A stretch of 64,000 bases of DNA from Parascedosporium putredinis (taxonomy: Eukaryota > Ascomycota > Sordariomycetes > Microascales > Microascaceae), in NCBI GenBank assembly GCA_949357655.1, contig CASHTG010000001.1, positions 2,418,001 to 2,482,000 of the forward strand, given 5' to 3'. The translations under genes and the position numbers were made by a program. This document shows positions 1 to 12,171 of this stretch, piece by piece (position 1 is the stretch's first letter; every line of letters starts with the position of its first letter). The notes under the pieces were generated by a model, which saw nothing but the letters and a program-made list of their open reading frames with translations, was not told where the DNA came from and searched no databases.

Positions 1-1998
1 TTTCCAGTGTCACTGCTACTCCTCTTATATTCCTCCTCCATAATATTATATCATGTCAGTAGGAGAAAGGAGACCATCCCAAATCCTGGAGCGAGGGCAG
101 GTGAAGAAAAGAAGCGTGTGAAATGACAGATGGAGTCAACGGTCCCAAAGCAGGGTACGAATGCGACTTCCTTGAGCAACTGCGAAGTACAAGTATTAGC
201 TAGTTAAGCGAGGGGGAAGGTGGAACCGGCCGATGCAGGCGAAGACTTGAAGCGTTGCAAGCGCAAGAGTGCAAGTCCGAGAAAACGAGCCCTCCGCCCC
301 GCCTGGTTCCGCCTGGTTCCGCCTTGCGCGCCCCGTTGCGCAGACGCCTTATCTCGTAGTTGTCTCTTTTTTATTTTTATTTTTAAACATATGACGCTCG
401 TTTAGAGCTTGGGTTGTCCTCGCTCCTCGAGACTTTCTCGCCGGCCCGCTCGTATCATACGAAAAGTTAGTTGAGTGTAGGCTTTTTCACAATACAACGA
501 TCTGTCTAGCTTGGCAGCCTTTACCAAGAGCTCAAGCTACTGGGAGTGCGGTAAACACGCGAGAAGCTAGTTGCAGATTCCGACTTGATGGCGTGCAAGG
601 GACGGGTATTCATCCCGAGTCTCTCCCTTGGCCTAGGGTCCCCGGGGTTCCTTGTTTCCGCCTGTCATCCCGTCATTGTCAGGGTACGTGCAAAACGCCT
701 AGGCCCCCGAGTCCCGAGGAGCGTGGTGGATAGGCAATAGGCTACTCTGGCTGTAGCCTCTCGCGTCTCGGGTGAGGGGCGACTACTCGCACATGGATGT
801 CTAACACCCTAACCTAGTCCATCGTAAGTATAGCCGTCGTAGCTTGACAGAGAAAATGTTTTATGCCAGAGATGGGGTTCCTGTCCCTTCCCACGTGAAA
901 CTATGAGTTCAAGCATGCTAAGCAACGTGGTGTTGAGAGAGAGAGATATTGAGAAGAAGTAGAAGTAGAATAAGGATGGGAAGAAGGGAAATAATGGACG
1001 CCTCAACAACGTCGGGGCCACAACTCTTCATCACGAGTTCTGCCGAGCTTAGGTGGTTGGCTATCTCCGTGCGTGGTTCCGTTAGCCTCCGACCGAGGTG
1101 AGGCGAGAACGGAACCCCACTAATCCTTCTCTCGGACTCAATTCTCTCAGGGAATCTACTTTAGACGTCTGGTACCGACATAGGTCTAACCAAGTACCCG
1201 TCAGCTAAAATGCAGGGTACGAGTAAGCAGCCAAACAAACGGGAAAACAGAGGCCAGATAAAAAGAAGAGAAAAAAAAAAGGCACGCCAGCCACAGGGTT
1301 GCGGTCGGAGAGCGTAGCGGACACCCCCGTGGACGATCTCTGATCTATGAATAATTCATCGAACCCGGGATCACATTTCAAAGCTTAATTGTCCTTGGTC
1401 TCCTTTCCCACCGATATCGTTTTTGCTGCCCGGGGCCGTGCTCCCCTCCATCCTCGGCCCTTGCCCTGCATGCGAGAATTGGTTCCCTTGGGGGTCCCCC
1501 TTTCTCTCCTCGTGTTACCCTTTTGAGCCAAGTTTCGGCACTGCTCGCGGTTCACTGCTGAAAACCCTGCTGTCGGATTCATGGAAGAGAATATGTACAT
1601 GAAGTACACATTCTTAACATGGGCATGGGCATGGGTATCCCACCCACCTTCTTATCTATCCTTCCCCCTCCCTTCGCCCTAGTGCCTTGACCACTTCTTC
1701 TTTTCATGTAGCCCTCAAAAATTCCTTATCACTTTCAATTTCTACATACACGGATCTGATTCCCCAAAGACAAAAGGATCAAGATTACTTACCCCGGAGT
1801 TCTGTGAGGGGGACACATTGTACGCCGGAAAAGAACGCTTCACCCACCTAGAGTCCACCAACCTGGGCCGACTGGGCTACTAACACTTATACAGGTCTTG
1901 CAATACACCATCACACCAATACGACAGGAACTCGCTCGTCAATCCCCGCCTCTCCAAGAAACCCCAACACCAACTGGTTCCTACAAGCCAAGCGCACC
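1..1998. other. Intergenic region, no gene supported
   Basis: No reading frame here looks like a conserved protein. A branch-point/acceptor-like signal (ctaac followed by tatacag) lies at 1876-1894, and the frame of the next gene stays open from there. An upstream exon or a 5' UTR intron of that gene is therefore possible, but I could not place it. A T-rich tract lies at about 367-385. Confidence 0.4.
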
Positions 1999-3236
1999 AT
2001 GCTCTGGTTACTTCCGTTCACGGTCCAGTCCGGCCTCGAGCGCATCCGCAACGTACATCGGGGTGTCTGGCAGCAAGGCGCCGCACCTAACAACTCCAGG
2101 ATCGGCACCACCTCGCAAAGAGTCCAGGAGCTTGACTCCGAGCTCGAGGAAGAAGACGCCTCCATCGCCACCCCGCCCCTCCCTGTTCGGCGGGGCCGTC
2201 TGGGAGCGGCAGCGCGCAAGGGAAAGTCGGGAACACCAGCCCGCGAGAGCACGTATCGCGCCTTTGGAAAGAGGACGGGTCCTTCCACAGCCTACTGCAG
2301 TGGGGAGAGCACACCCGACAGCCAGTCCTCCGAGGACGTCGAGGTCGAGTACGCCATCGAGGAGCGCGAGATGGCTTCTCTGATGGAGGACGTCCGCGAT
2401 GCTCTGCTGGTCCTGGATGACGCGGATAGGCTTCCCCGCTCCGCCGCTCCCTTGCAACCCCGATCCCGGCCCGTAAGCCCTGTTACAGATTCCGGTATCA
2501 AGTGGGATTCTGTCCGTCGAGGTACGTGATGCAAACTCTCCAACTCCCACTGATCTCCCCATCTTCCACTGTCATCTTACCCACGGTCGTGGCGACTAGT
2601 TTGATTAGATGGTTCCAACTTGAACTCAGCTCACTAACATCCCCAACCACCCCCGCGTTGTGTAGGACTCACCAAAATCACCGTCGCCCGCGACGAGAAA
2701 AGCCAGCCCCCTTCCTCGCGCAACCCCTCCTTTGAGCGGGCCGAGTTCATCGGCGGCCTCCGCCACCTCATCACCTCCCTCCCCTCCGACCTTACACCCT
2801 CCGAGACCTCTACACTCCGTTCCTCCCTCCCCGACTCCCTCGCTTCCTCCCTACCCTCCTCCGCATCCTCCTCCTCAGCTCGCGGCTTCCACGGCACCTC
2901 TGGCCCGACCCCCTCCCTCCTCCACCGCCTCGTCAAAACCATTGTCGCCGCCCACCTCGTCATCGTCGGCCTTCTCCTCCCCACATCCTCGCCGCCATCC
3001 ACGCCGCCGCCAGGGCCGAGCGCAAGTACCACGTCGCCGGCGTCCTCATCGGCGGCGCCGTCGACATGGCCCGCTCCGCGGCCAAGCAGGTCGCCGCCAT
3101 GTCCATCGTCGGCGACAGGACCGTCGGGGAGGCCGTTGCCAGTGGCGTCGCCTGGACGGTGAGCGGCGTGGCGGGCGGCGTGGCTGATGGCTTGGGAGAG
3201 GGCTTGGTCATCATTCAGGACCAGAGAAGGTTTTGA
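1999..3236 (+). CDS. Conserved fungal membrane-associated protein, frameshifted
   Basis: Function not recognised. Exon 1 runs from 1999 to 2521 and encodes an acidic, Ser-rich N-terminal part. An intron at 2522-2665 (donor gtacgt, acceptor tgtag) splices in phase, joining RRG to LTKITVARDE. The second exon carries a Ser/Pro-rich linker and then a hydrophobic segment (VKTIVAAHLVIVGLLLP) followed by HILAAIHAAARAERKYHVAG and an Ala/Gly-rich amphipathic tail ending IIQDQRRF. The two halves lie in different frames: the C4 run at 2979-2982 must gain one C to keep the protein continuous. The ATG at 1999 is the first in the open frame, but that frame is open upstream to about 1895 behind a splice-acceptor-like signal, so the true start may be earlier. 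The hydrophobic segment suggests membrane attachment. Confidence 0.6.
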
Positions 3237-4180
3237 CGAGGTTCGCGACGGGGAGGACGGAGTTGGAAAAGCGGAATGGGGGATATTGACGAATCCCCTA
3301 ACTGGCCAGCACCTCTTGAAGAGTGGAGGCTCGTCATGCCCCGTTATCAGGGTTTTCCGAACTGAGGGCTGACGACCGAGATTGTTGTGCATTTGCGTTG
3401 ACCCATTCCTTTTTGCATCTTTTCATGATTAACCAGGTTTTATCTGTCTCTTTTTCTTGCATTTTTGGGGGCATCATTTTCATTTTCCTTTTAGCATTGG
3501 CTCATGTTCTTATGAGGCGTTTGGATAGACTGGGCGGGACGCAAAGCATACACATACATATAGAAACATCTTCGCAACGCGATGAATATACACGCACAAC
3601 TTGACGTACAATGTGCACCAGGGATGCCAATACACACTTGTACAAGACTTTATAGCATCTTTCTCAAACGTGATTGCAAAAAAGCCAAAAGCGCCCTTCG
3701 ATTTAGTAACCCCCATCCTCCCGTTAAAATCAGTCTACACGGTATTCTATGCATTATACATGGGCCCAAAAACAAAACAACAAGCCCGAATCTAACATAC
3801 ATGAATGAAACATGCGTTCCAAAAGAAGAAAAAAGGAGGGAATAAAACTTCGTAGTGGGTGGGGTGGGGTGGGGTGGTGATGATGATAAGTGGTGGTGGT
3901 ACATGAAATAAAACACTAAGAGAAAGTTGAGATGTTGTGTTCCGTCCAAAGTGAGAGGGCAACAAAAAAATAGTCGTTCGTCTTGGATATCCGCTTCGTG
4001 GCGAGTTCTTCCCTTGCTTTTGCGGCGCTTTCCTTCTTCTTCTTTTTTTCCAAATCGCCTCGTGCCCGTTTTTCTTTTTACCCTCTCTCCTCTCTCTCTC
4101 TTTTTGATCCCATCTACCATCTTTTCATGTATACTCGTACACTCCGGTCGACGGCCTCATGAGTCTAAAGGGTGGTTCGT
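3237..4180. other. Convergent 3' intergenic region
   Basis: This lies between the 3' ends of the gene above and the helicase, which converge. It holds a G/T-rich low-complexity stretch at about 3856-3902 (repeated ggtgg units, then tgatga and tggtgg) and a pyrimidine-rich tract at about 4030-4110. No gene seen. Confidence 0.4.
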
Positions 4181-6290
4181 TTACCACTCGGGATTGCTGG
4201 ACGCGTCGCGATCCTTGAATCGGCGGCCCGAATCATTGAACCGGCGACCCGAGTCATTGAATCGGCCGCCAGACCGGGGGATCGATCTCCCACCCGGCTG
4301 CGGTTTCGGTTACGGCCGTCCCTGCCGTCCCTGCCGTCCCTGCGAGACCTGCCGTGGTCGGCGCCCTCAAACGCCTGCTGGAAGCTATCAAAGTCGCCAT
4401 TGTCGCGGGGCTTTGGTCCCTTGGGGCCTGGTCCCTCGTGGGGTCGCGGGAGCGCCTGTTTCTATCACCACCAACGTTGAAGCCCCTGACCCGGCCAAAG
4501 CCCATCTTGTTCACCCACGCGGACGCGACGACGGGAGGGTTTTCCCAGCCCCACGTCACCTTGGTCCACTTGTTCATGTCATCCACAATCGCCTGAGGGT
4601 TGCCTCGCGACTGGCCAAACCTGGCCCTGTATGCGTCGGCCAGGAAGGGCTCGAAACCCTCTCGAAAGCACTGCGTACTTTCTGGAAGAGGGCAGGAGCT
4701 CAGCCTCTTCCGCGTCGGCCTCGACCTTGGCAGACTCAAGAGTATTGTCCGGGACGAGGCCGAGGTCACCGACCTTTTCCTTGGCTTCCCTAGCCTCGGC
4801 GCGCGTAACGAAGAACCAGCCCTCGCCATCCTTGTTCTGTCGGCCGGTACGGCCAAGACGGTGAATGTACTGCTCGCGGTCTACGGGGGCCGATCTGGAT
4901 AACATGCGTCACATCCGGGAAGTCCATTCCTCGTGCAGTAACGTCGGTGGAAATGAGGATGCCCGACTTGGCCCGTCGGAACGAGTCGGCCGCGCGGGTA
5001 CGGGCGCCTTGCTTGAGAAGGCCATGGATGTGGTAGGTGGGGGATAGCGGTGGGTATCGGCGCGGAGGCGCTTCATGGAGTGATCGACTTCAGTGGCGAG
5101 CTTCACCATGGCCGTCAGCGAGTAGTAGACGATGGCCTTGAAGGGGCGCGCGCCAGGCGTCTCTCGTGAGTTGGCAATTTCGCGATCCATGAGCTCGTAG
5201 AGGGCAGGGAAAATGTTGGCTTGAGAGGGCGCAACGACAATCTTTGGGGGATCCTCTCGTGGGTCAAAGCCTCGTCGGGGCGTATCGTCTGAACAAATTC
5301 GAACTTGTCCCGTCGGACCATGGTCTTGGCAAGGCTAACGACATTTTTGGGAATGGTTGCCGAAAACAGCAGCGTCTGTCGCTCCTTTTCTTCCATGCGG
5401 GGAAGGAGGTCTTGGATATCACGGAGGGCGTCGGAAAAGCCAACATCGAGCATTCGGTCAGCCTCATCGAGAACAAGGGCGGCAAGGTTGGGCGCATCGA
5501 CGCCACTCCTCTCGTCCTCGAGGATATCCTTCAAGCGGCCGGGGGTGGCGACGAGAAGATGGCATCCCTGATTCTGGACGGCGCGAAGCATGGTATCCTT
5601 CCTTTGGCCACCAACAGCAAGGTGGACCATGAGACCAGTGTGGCGGGCAAGGGCTTTGGCCTCAACGGCAATTTGTTCGGCCAATTCGCGGGTAGGGGAA
5701 ATCACGATGCCGCGGATGTCGTCGGACCGAGCCCTCTTCTTGCTCTGCCTGAAGGCGAGACTCGGGTCTTCGTCAATCATTCTTTGAAGCATAGGTAGAA
5801 GGAAAGCAATAGTCTTGCCGGTGCCGGTCCTAGCTTGAGCCACCCTAGACAGATTGTTAGTAACGCGTACACAGCAGTTGGGGAGTTTCCCGTCCCCCAA
5901 AAGTCCAACGAAAATTTTTCAACTCACAAATCGGTTCCGCGAAGACCGGCGCGCACCGTCTTCTCCTGCACATCCGTCATGTATTCGTAGCCAAGATCTT
6001 GTGTGATGGCACGGATAAGGTTGGGGTGGATGCCCTCTGCGTCTTCAAATCGCAGAGTCTTGGGGGTTTCTTGCGGCGCTTCTTCAACGACATTCTCGGG
6101 GCTTCCGCTACAGCGGGCTGCTCCTGAAGGAGTCGGGTGTGGTGAAAGGAGTTGCGGAAGATGGGTCGAATGGTGACCTGGGGGTTTGAAGGAGGCTCAA
6201 GACTCGGGGCTGAGCTCGAGCCATGGATGGCATGACAGCCGCGCACGCCCGGCGCATAGGCGCGCATGATCGGATGCTCTGGCGGAGCAT
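4181..6290 (-). CDS. MSS116: Mitochondrial DEAD-box RNA helicase, MSS116-like
   Basis: ATP-dependent RNA helicase/chaperone expected in the mitochondrial matrix, where MSS116 relatives act in group I/II intron splicing and translation. The N-terminus (MLRQSIRSCAPMRRACAAVM, start 6290) is Arg-rich like a targeting peptide. Motifs in order: LRFEDAEGIHPNLIRAI, motif I ARTGTGKT, PTRELAEQI, TPGRL, DEAD, SAT, TDVTARGMD and HRLGRTGR. After the core comes a helical extension (FLADAYRARFGQSRGNPQ) and a basic tail with RDG repeats and three GRRFNDS-type repeats. One intron at 5845-5927 joins GTD to LVAQARTG in phase. The frame is broken at about nine places, including G runs (C on the coding strand) at 6180-6184, 6098-6101, 5246-5250, 5039-5043, 4885-4889 (two bases missing), 4407-4410 and 4276-4280. 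Adding the missing bases restores the family sequence, so I read it as one functional gene with sequence errors. Confidence 0.9.
4213..4275 (-). repeat. Three 21-nt tandem repeats in the helicase tail
   Basis: Units at 4213-4233, 4234-4254 and 4255-4275 share the core cattgaaYcggc and encode FNDSGRR-like repeats on the minus strand. A neighbouring 9-nt repeat (gtccctgcc, three copies, about 4318-4345) encodes RDG units. Together they form a basic, probably RNA-binding tail. Confidence 0.75.
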
Positions 6291-7080
6291 CGTGAGAAGG
6301 AGATAGAGGGCAGAGAATGGCGAGGGCAAAGGTTGTTGGTTGAGGTCAAGACGAGAGGTCGATTAAGGGTTGGTTGATGGGGCGAGCTAAAAGCTCTGAG
6401 ACAAGGTAAAGAAGGAGTGTACTGTTCGATATTAAAAGGGATATGAGAATAAAAAGAACAGAAGATGAATTCAAAGACAAAGTCCTAATGATTTCTCCCC
6501 TTGAAGAAAAGAGATGGGATGGTCTGATGGAACAGACTTTGTGATGCTTGGGGAGAAAAAAAAAAAGAAAGGTCGTCTGCTGCACGGGTTAAGGAAGATT
6601 GCGCAGACTCTGCATTTCCCTAATCGATTTTTTTGGTCCAGCGAATTGCCACACAGCGTCTTCACCCCGGCGAAACCACGCGACTCGCGTCCTCTTTAAT
6701 TGGATGACCAATTACCTCAGCAGCGCAGCCACTCAGCAGAGGAGCTTCCTCGAATCAGAGGGAGCTGAATTATGTCACGGTTCAAACAAAGGTCAATTGT
6801 TGGATAAATCCATAGATCAGTACATGGATTGATGTAATGTTTGGATAGTAGAATGTATAAGAATGTACAGGCCTCTCCCTTCTCCAGCCATATGCTACAA
6901 GATCACCACAGCTTCAGAGCCGCGATTCTGGGGTCAAAGCATTGAGCTTCGACAAGACAAGATGTATCATTGATGAAGGAAAATTTGAAAACGGAAAGAC
7001 AAGAAAACGAAGAAAAAGACCGGTATCAAACAAAGGAGCTCTTCTTTCTTCTTTTTTTTTTTTTTTTACCTTTCGTTTTT
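6291..7080. other. PEX7 3' flank and helicase promoter region
   Basis: Spacer between two same-strand genes. A pyrimidine/T-rich tract ending in a long T run lies at about 7042-7080, directly next to the PEX7 stop codon; on the coding strand this is an A-rich 3' UTR. The remainder should hold the helicase promoter, but I see no clear motif. Confidence 0.4.
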
Positions 7081-8333
7081 TTACCTGTTGTTGAAAAAGG
7101 GTTTGGCATCCCAAAGCATCACCCTCTCGTCCCAGCCAACGGATGCCACCCATCCTTCTCCGAACAGACACCAATCCACTCCCGTCGCAAACTCGGTGTG
7201 CCGGTTCATGAGGCCAATCTGCTTTCCTCTCAACACCGGGCTGCTGGGGTCCCTCGGATACTTGGATCCGTCCGTCCATACCCGCACCGTCATATCGTAG
7301 CTTGCCGATATCAGCACATCGCTTTCATGGGGACTCCACGCCACTCGCCTCACGGCATAACCGTGTCCCTCCATTAAAGAGACGGGTCCTCCGGTAGGGT
7401 TCCGGATGTCAAAGGTCCGCACGAGTTTGTCAACCCCTCCCGTCGCGATCAGCGAGTGGTTGTACTTGTTCCAGTCGTGTGTCAGCACCTCGCCAGGCCC
7501 GACTGCAGGTACATGGCCGGGCAAGCCTTGGGGTGGCGCATGAACCGGGACGGCAGCGGTCAAGTGGTACTTGGCCGTCACAGGCGTACGGAGGTCGAAT
7601 ATTCGCAGCTGCGAATCGCTCGACACAGACGAAACGAGTGCGGGGTTCGAGGGACAGAACGCCGCGCTGTATGTGCAGTTTCCTACCGGGAGCGTCGTTA
7701 TCGAATTCGTCCTCGTAGGCGACCACTAATCTAGTGTTAGTAACGAGGCGAGAAAGGGCGCGGGAGCCGGGGTGGGGATCTGGTCCCTTTGCGGTCGGCA
7801 CTCACAATCTTGATGGTCCCGTCCCACGAGCTGGACACGAAACTATCCTTAGTGACTGGATTCCAGGATACCGCAAACGTCTCCCTCTTGTGCTCGTGAA
7901 AATTCATAACGGAAACGCTTGCGCTACCCCAATATCGAAGAGCTTGATGGAGCCATCGCCGCACGCCGCCACTAGCTGTCTCTCGTTGATTTCTGACCAT
8001 GCGATATCGTATTGCGCATCGTTCGTGTCAAATCTATAGGAGAACCAAGGAAAGGGCCCGCATTAGAAAATAGACCAAAATAAAAAATCGTAAAGATTGT
8101 TGGTCGGTTCAAGGGGGTAGAGGAGGCAATCATGTCACGCGGGAGAGGACAAGACCTACGTCTTCTACCACTATCGTCCCTTGATTTGTCAAATTCAGCA
8201 CAAAAACCCTGCCATTTCCGACAATACCAAAATTCGCCGACGTCGCGACTGCGATTTTATTATCGTAGTAAGGCGAGTACTTGACCGCATAGGGATTATA
8301 ACCCTGCGTCCGGAACTCGAGCATTGCCGCCAT
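7081..8333 (-). CDS. PEX7: Peroxin 7, PTS2 receptor (WD40 protein)
   Basis: Soluble WD40 receptor that binds PTS2-containing cargo in the cytosol and delivers it to the peroxisome docking complex. The N-terminus MAAMLEFRTQGYNPYAVKYS is the PEX7 signature, followed by WD repeats such as GDGSIKLFDIGG, SSSWDGTIKIW, QLRIFDLRTP, VRTFDIRNP, SASYDMTVRVW and ASVGWDERVMLWD close to the C-terminus, which ends KPFFNNR. Exons are about 8333-8160, 8033-7806 and 7725-7081. The second intron (7726-7805, donor gtgagt, acceptor gattag) is phase-correct. The first junction is off by a base or two and so is approximate. The middle exon is broken at the C4 run 7927-7930 (G4 on the coding strand); one added base gives FDIGGSASVSVMNFHEHKRE. 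The total of about 350 aa is normal for PEX7. Confidence 0.92.
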
Positions 8334-9043
8334 GGCTGGTTAGTCGAAGAAGCTGCCGAGGGCAGTATCGTTCTGCCCCGCGTCCAGACTCGTCGCATGC
8401 AACTCGGGCCGATCCTCGACAGAAAATCAAGGCGCAAGAGGCCCCGTTCTAAAAGAATCGCGCGCAAAATCCCGGATCACTTCGTAAAAGGGATGGCGAG
8501 GGTGTCTGGGGAGCAGGGAATAGACAAGGTTCTTCACGGGGAAAGAATGGAAGGCTGAAGATGACGAATTTGAGAAGCGGCGGTTGTTATTAGCTTCTAA
8601 GCTTGTGGTGGCAGAATCCTAGTCTGGACGGACCTCGGCAAGCTTCGCTGCGCTCGCTTTCCAAGCATCTGGAATGGACCCCTTCTCCGCGCGTAACAAT
8701 TCCTGACAAGCCGCGTCCCTCTTCGTTAGTCAGCCACCAAGTGACCCCCGCCAAAAGGACAATCCAACCAAGAAGCTCTGGCTATTATTACCCCAAACAA
8801 TACGGCTCTCTCAGCGACTTACAGGCATGAAGAACACCTTCATCCTTGAGCTAAAAGTACCACCCCTACATGTATAAAATGGAGTAAGAAGTGGTAAAGT
8901 AATACCCAGGGGTGACAGGGTGGACTGGCTTTGCGGGATCCTAATTTTCTTACCCGACTTGCAAATCCGTAAAGGCACCTGCACGAGGCAGTCTCCCCTC
9001 GACGAGACCCCCACGAGGAGTCGCCTGCCATCTCTGTCGAAGC
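8334..9043. other. Upstream region of PEX7
   Basis: Region upstream of PEX7 and, if real, of the small membrane-protein candidate on the other strand. Short open frames here show no recognisable domain. No clear promoter motif seen. Confidence 0.3.
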
Positions 9044-9428
9044 ATGTCCCAACGCCGACCACCTCTGGGATACCCATTGATCGGCGGTCCTCTGGGCCAG
9101 CTGAACCTGTATGCTGGCTAAGCGCCGAGGTGTGTATGGTCTACTCACAGCTTGGGTCCTCGGCGCACTGGCAGCCACCTACCTGTATTACCGGGACCGT
9201 AATGAGGCTGCCAGGGCCAATTTGACGCCATCGTCCACAACTGGTTGGAAAGGTGAACTCTATGCGGCGTTGCAACCCCTTTGGCGGCGTGGCGTTCATC
9301 CATCAACAGGATCCCGCCAGCCTGCATCGACGCTCTCGGAATTGGTACTCTTAGCAAACGGTGCTCTCTTTTCCAAACCAAGTTTGTGCTACCTCCGTCT
9401 TTCAGTCGGGATACAGGGGATCCAGTAG
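9044..9428 (+). CDS. Possible small single-pass membrane protein
   Basis: Weak candidate. An ATG at 9044 opens MSQRRPPLGYPLIGGPLGQL, then a possible intron (donor gtatgc near 9109, acceptor tcacag near 9150) leads to WVLGALAATYLYYRDRNEAA, which looks like a transmembrane helix followed by a charged stop-transfer stretch. That layout resembles small fungal mitochondrial or ER membrane proteins. The splice phase is off by one base, which could be another homopolymer error. No family recognised. The remainder of the frame to 9428 is low in recognisable character and may be non-coding. Confidence 0.3.
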
Positions 9429-10179
9429 TTTGCTTCATCGTTCTCAGTGGAAGCCCAGGGCATCGGCGCAGGGAAGCGGTCCAAATATGTCAGCTATAAA
9501 CATCCGCATCGATATCCTACAGACAATATACCATTTCGACCTGGTGTAGTCACCGGCCCGTCAGATGCGGGAGGTGCGGGAACCACTACGGAAACCATGG
9601 TACAAGGGAAGGAACCGTTTTGATAATGGTCGCGCTGTGTAACCAGCTCTAATGTTCACCGAACCTCTCCTACAGGTTCAAGTTACGGTGCAAAAGGGTA
9701 AGCCAACCAGCCACCTTGGCGGCTCACAGATATATCTTGACATCAATCAGCCCCCATTGTGGTCGGCGGCAAGCAGTGAATACGAAAAAAGCACCCTGCC
9801 CCCTGTTGAATACCAGCTCAATTTCAGTCATTCCCGAAAGGTCAAATCACGGTGATCTTCGTAGCCGGCTATTTCAAGGAAGAACGAGGCTGCGCCGTGG
9901 CGTTCCAACTTTACATGTAATCTGCTTTAAAGGGGAGGTGCCCCGGGGCATCCCGTTACCGGTGTTGTCTTTTGCGTGCTCTTTGTCTCCTTCCCGACTC
10001 TCCTGGACGGTCCTGTGCGCTTCTCGGGTGGAGAATAAATACCGTGGGCAGACTCTATAGCCTCGACAACAAGACACCATCCCCCACTAGCCGACATCTC
10101 GCGTATGCCCGACTGAAGCATTTTCTCGCGTTCGTTTTCTCAGTGCGAGGAGGACCATCTCTCGCCGTGCGCCGGAAAC
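9429..10179. other. Intergenic region, no gene supported
   Basis: Only short overlapping frames without domain-like sequence. The last part should contain the promoter and 5' UTR of the membrane protein starting at 10180. Confidence 0.3.
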
Positions 10180-11292
10180 ATGATGGCCTTGTTCGCCTTC
10201 TTCGCCCTAAACTTGCTCTGCTTCTGCCGCGCTGCAACGTCCCAGAAGAACTACTTTATTTTCCCGCCAGATGGTGGACCTGATGGTGGCACTCCGGGCG
10301 ATTCGAATTACTTATTCAAACTTGGAGAGGTGGCGCATCTGGAATGGGTCGTCAACACGACTGGCCGTTTGTCGCTCACGGCGTGGCAGGGCCAACGAGA
10401 TCGAAAGGCCAACTGGCACTCGACCCTACTTCTAGGTAGCACTCCACTCTTCCTTCACCCCGAGGGACGGACATCTCATAAAGCCAAGCAAGGATGAATG
10501 CCCGCTTCCAAACTGGCGCCAACCCGCTGACTCTAGAGAAACTCCGTGCACCAGATCAAGTATCCGCCCCGGTTCCCACTGAGTACGTGTGGACCGTCAC
10601 TCCACTCACGTATGAGAGCAACTTTCGACTCGCACCAATCCACTTCCTTATCGAACTCGAGGATGCTCTCGGGTTTAACTCGCAGTTTGTCGAAATCCAA
10701 GAGGCAGACAAAGGGTCGGGCGTGACCCGCATGGCTGGCTCTACTCCTACCCACACCACTACTACTGAAACATCAACTTCCGGCTCCAGTACAAGCTCTA
10801 GTACGGGCTCCAGTACTGACACGAACAACACCACCGAGAAGGAACCCTTGGTATGTTTCTCGCATCCCGTACCTTCGTCTTTGTTTCCTTTCGCCTTCTT
10901 CGTGTCCTCGTCGCATGGCGGATACTGACTGCTTTGCAGGATTCATCTAGCGCGCCACCCCCTCGTCCGCCTCGGATGACAAGCTTGGGCTCAAGCTTGG
11001 TCTGGGTATCGGAATATCCATGGCATTTATTGTTGGCGGTCTAATAGGCTATCTCATGAGGCGACGGTTCCTGGCAAAGACTTCCTTGGATACCGGTAGA
11101 CCGGAGCTTTATGGAGATGGGCATGATATGGCTGGGGGAAGCCGTGCCTCTCCCCTTCTCCCCTTCAACGGCATGAGGCCAGCATGTCTCCCACTCCCAC
11201 TCACGAGCTATCCTAAGGCTGGGGCTCATGAAAAGCGGCTCGGTGATCAACTAATATCATCTACGGGTCATTTCCCAGACATTCAACAATAG
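10180..11292 (+). CDS. Secreted-type single-pass membrane glycoprotein
   Basis: Uncharacterised. It begins with a signal peptide (MMALFAFFALNLLCFCRA), followed by an extracellular part with FIFPPDGGPDGGTPGDSNY and WVVNTTGRLSLTAWQG, a second block with EYVWTVTPLTYESNFRLAP, a Ser/Thr-rich stretch of about 40 residues, one transmembrane helix (LGIGISMAFIVGGLIGYLM) with RRRF stop-transfer, and a short cytoplasmic tail ending GHFPDIQQ. This layout is common to fungal wall-associated or Mid2/WSC-like sensors, though no WSC cysteines are seen. An intron is likely near 10436-10490 (exact edges uncertain) and another lies at 10851-10939 (donor gtatgt, acceptor ttgcag). After it the C5 run at 10958-10962 must gain a C to bring the transmembrane helix into frame. 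Confidence 0.65.
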
Positions 11293-12171
11293 CACACTTA
11301 GGTTCGAGGTGTGATGGGTCTGCGTGGCACTTCGGAGCGGAGAGGTTGTTTCTCTCTTGGCCTTTGACCTTCTATCATGGATTGGAATGTACGGAAGATT
11401 TAGGGAATGAGTTAAACTGGCCAAAAGAGAGTAGAAGAAGGAGATATGAGAATAGAGAGAGAGTTAAGTTTGATTGGAGTTGGAAAGGAGGTAGGTATGA
11501 CGTGAGAGATGGATGAGGGAGAGGAGGTGTAATGTAACTGGACGAGGGAATATCTATGTAGGTTTTAGCGTTTATCCCGTAGGAGAGGCTTCTAATCGAC
11601 GCGGATTGGGTCTTATATACCAATGTTATTTTATTCTACATCCTCAAGGTATTTCTATGAAAACGACGTGTATAATTTACAGCCTTGGATCTATCCATTG
11701 TCAGTGGATGTATATTTCATGTGTCCAATGTGAGAAATAAGTGTGAGGAACAATGCGTACAGCTCCCAAGTGCGTACCAGACTTTGTTGTCAACTTGGGC
11801 CATGGTTCAACATTGATGTTCACTGTGCTGCTGGTCACATGCTCTCGTGCCCCTAGCGTGTTCCCCCACCGTTTTGTCCCAGGATATTCACATCAAGATT
11901 CACGCTTTCCACAACGCCCCCGCGCCCTTCCAAAGACACTAGCTAGATAGAGGCGGGGTTGACGATAGGTCGTCATTTTCTACGATTAAATGTAGCTATA
12001 TCTTGTATTTCCCACACGAAATTGCAGTCTTTCAAACGGTTAGGACCAAGGAGGGCTTCGCCCACGCCACGCTGCCTGCTTCTTGCCCCTCCACGGTCCC
12101 TGTTGCTGGCTCCCAACGTCATTAACGAGCCCTAATCTCTTTCCCCTCACCTCTTTAAGATACATGGAGCC
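11293..12171. other. Intergenic region upstream of the AlkB gene
   Basis: A purine-rich stretch lies at about 11400-11530. No coding region seen. The ATG at 12172 is preceded by a ctctttaagatacatggagcc leader. Confidence 0.35.
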
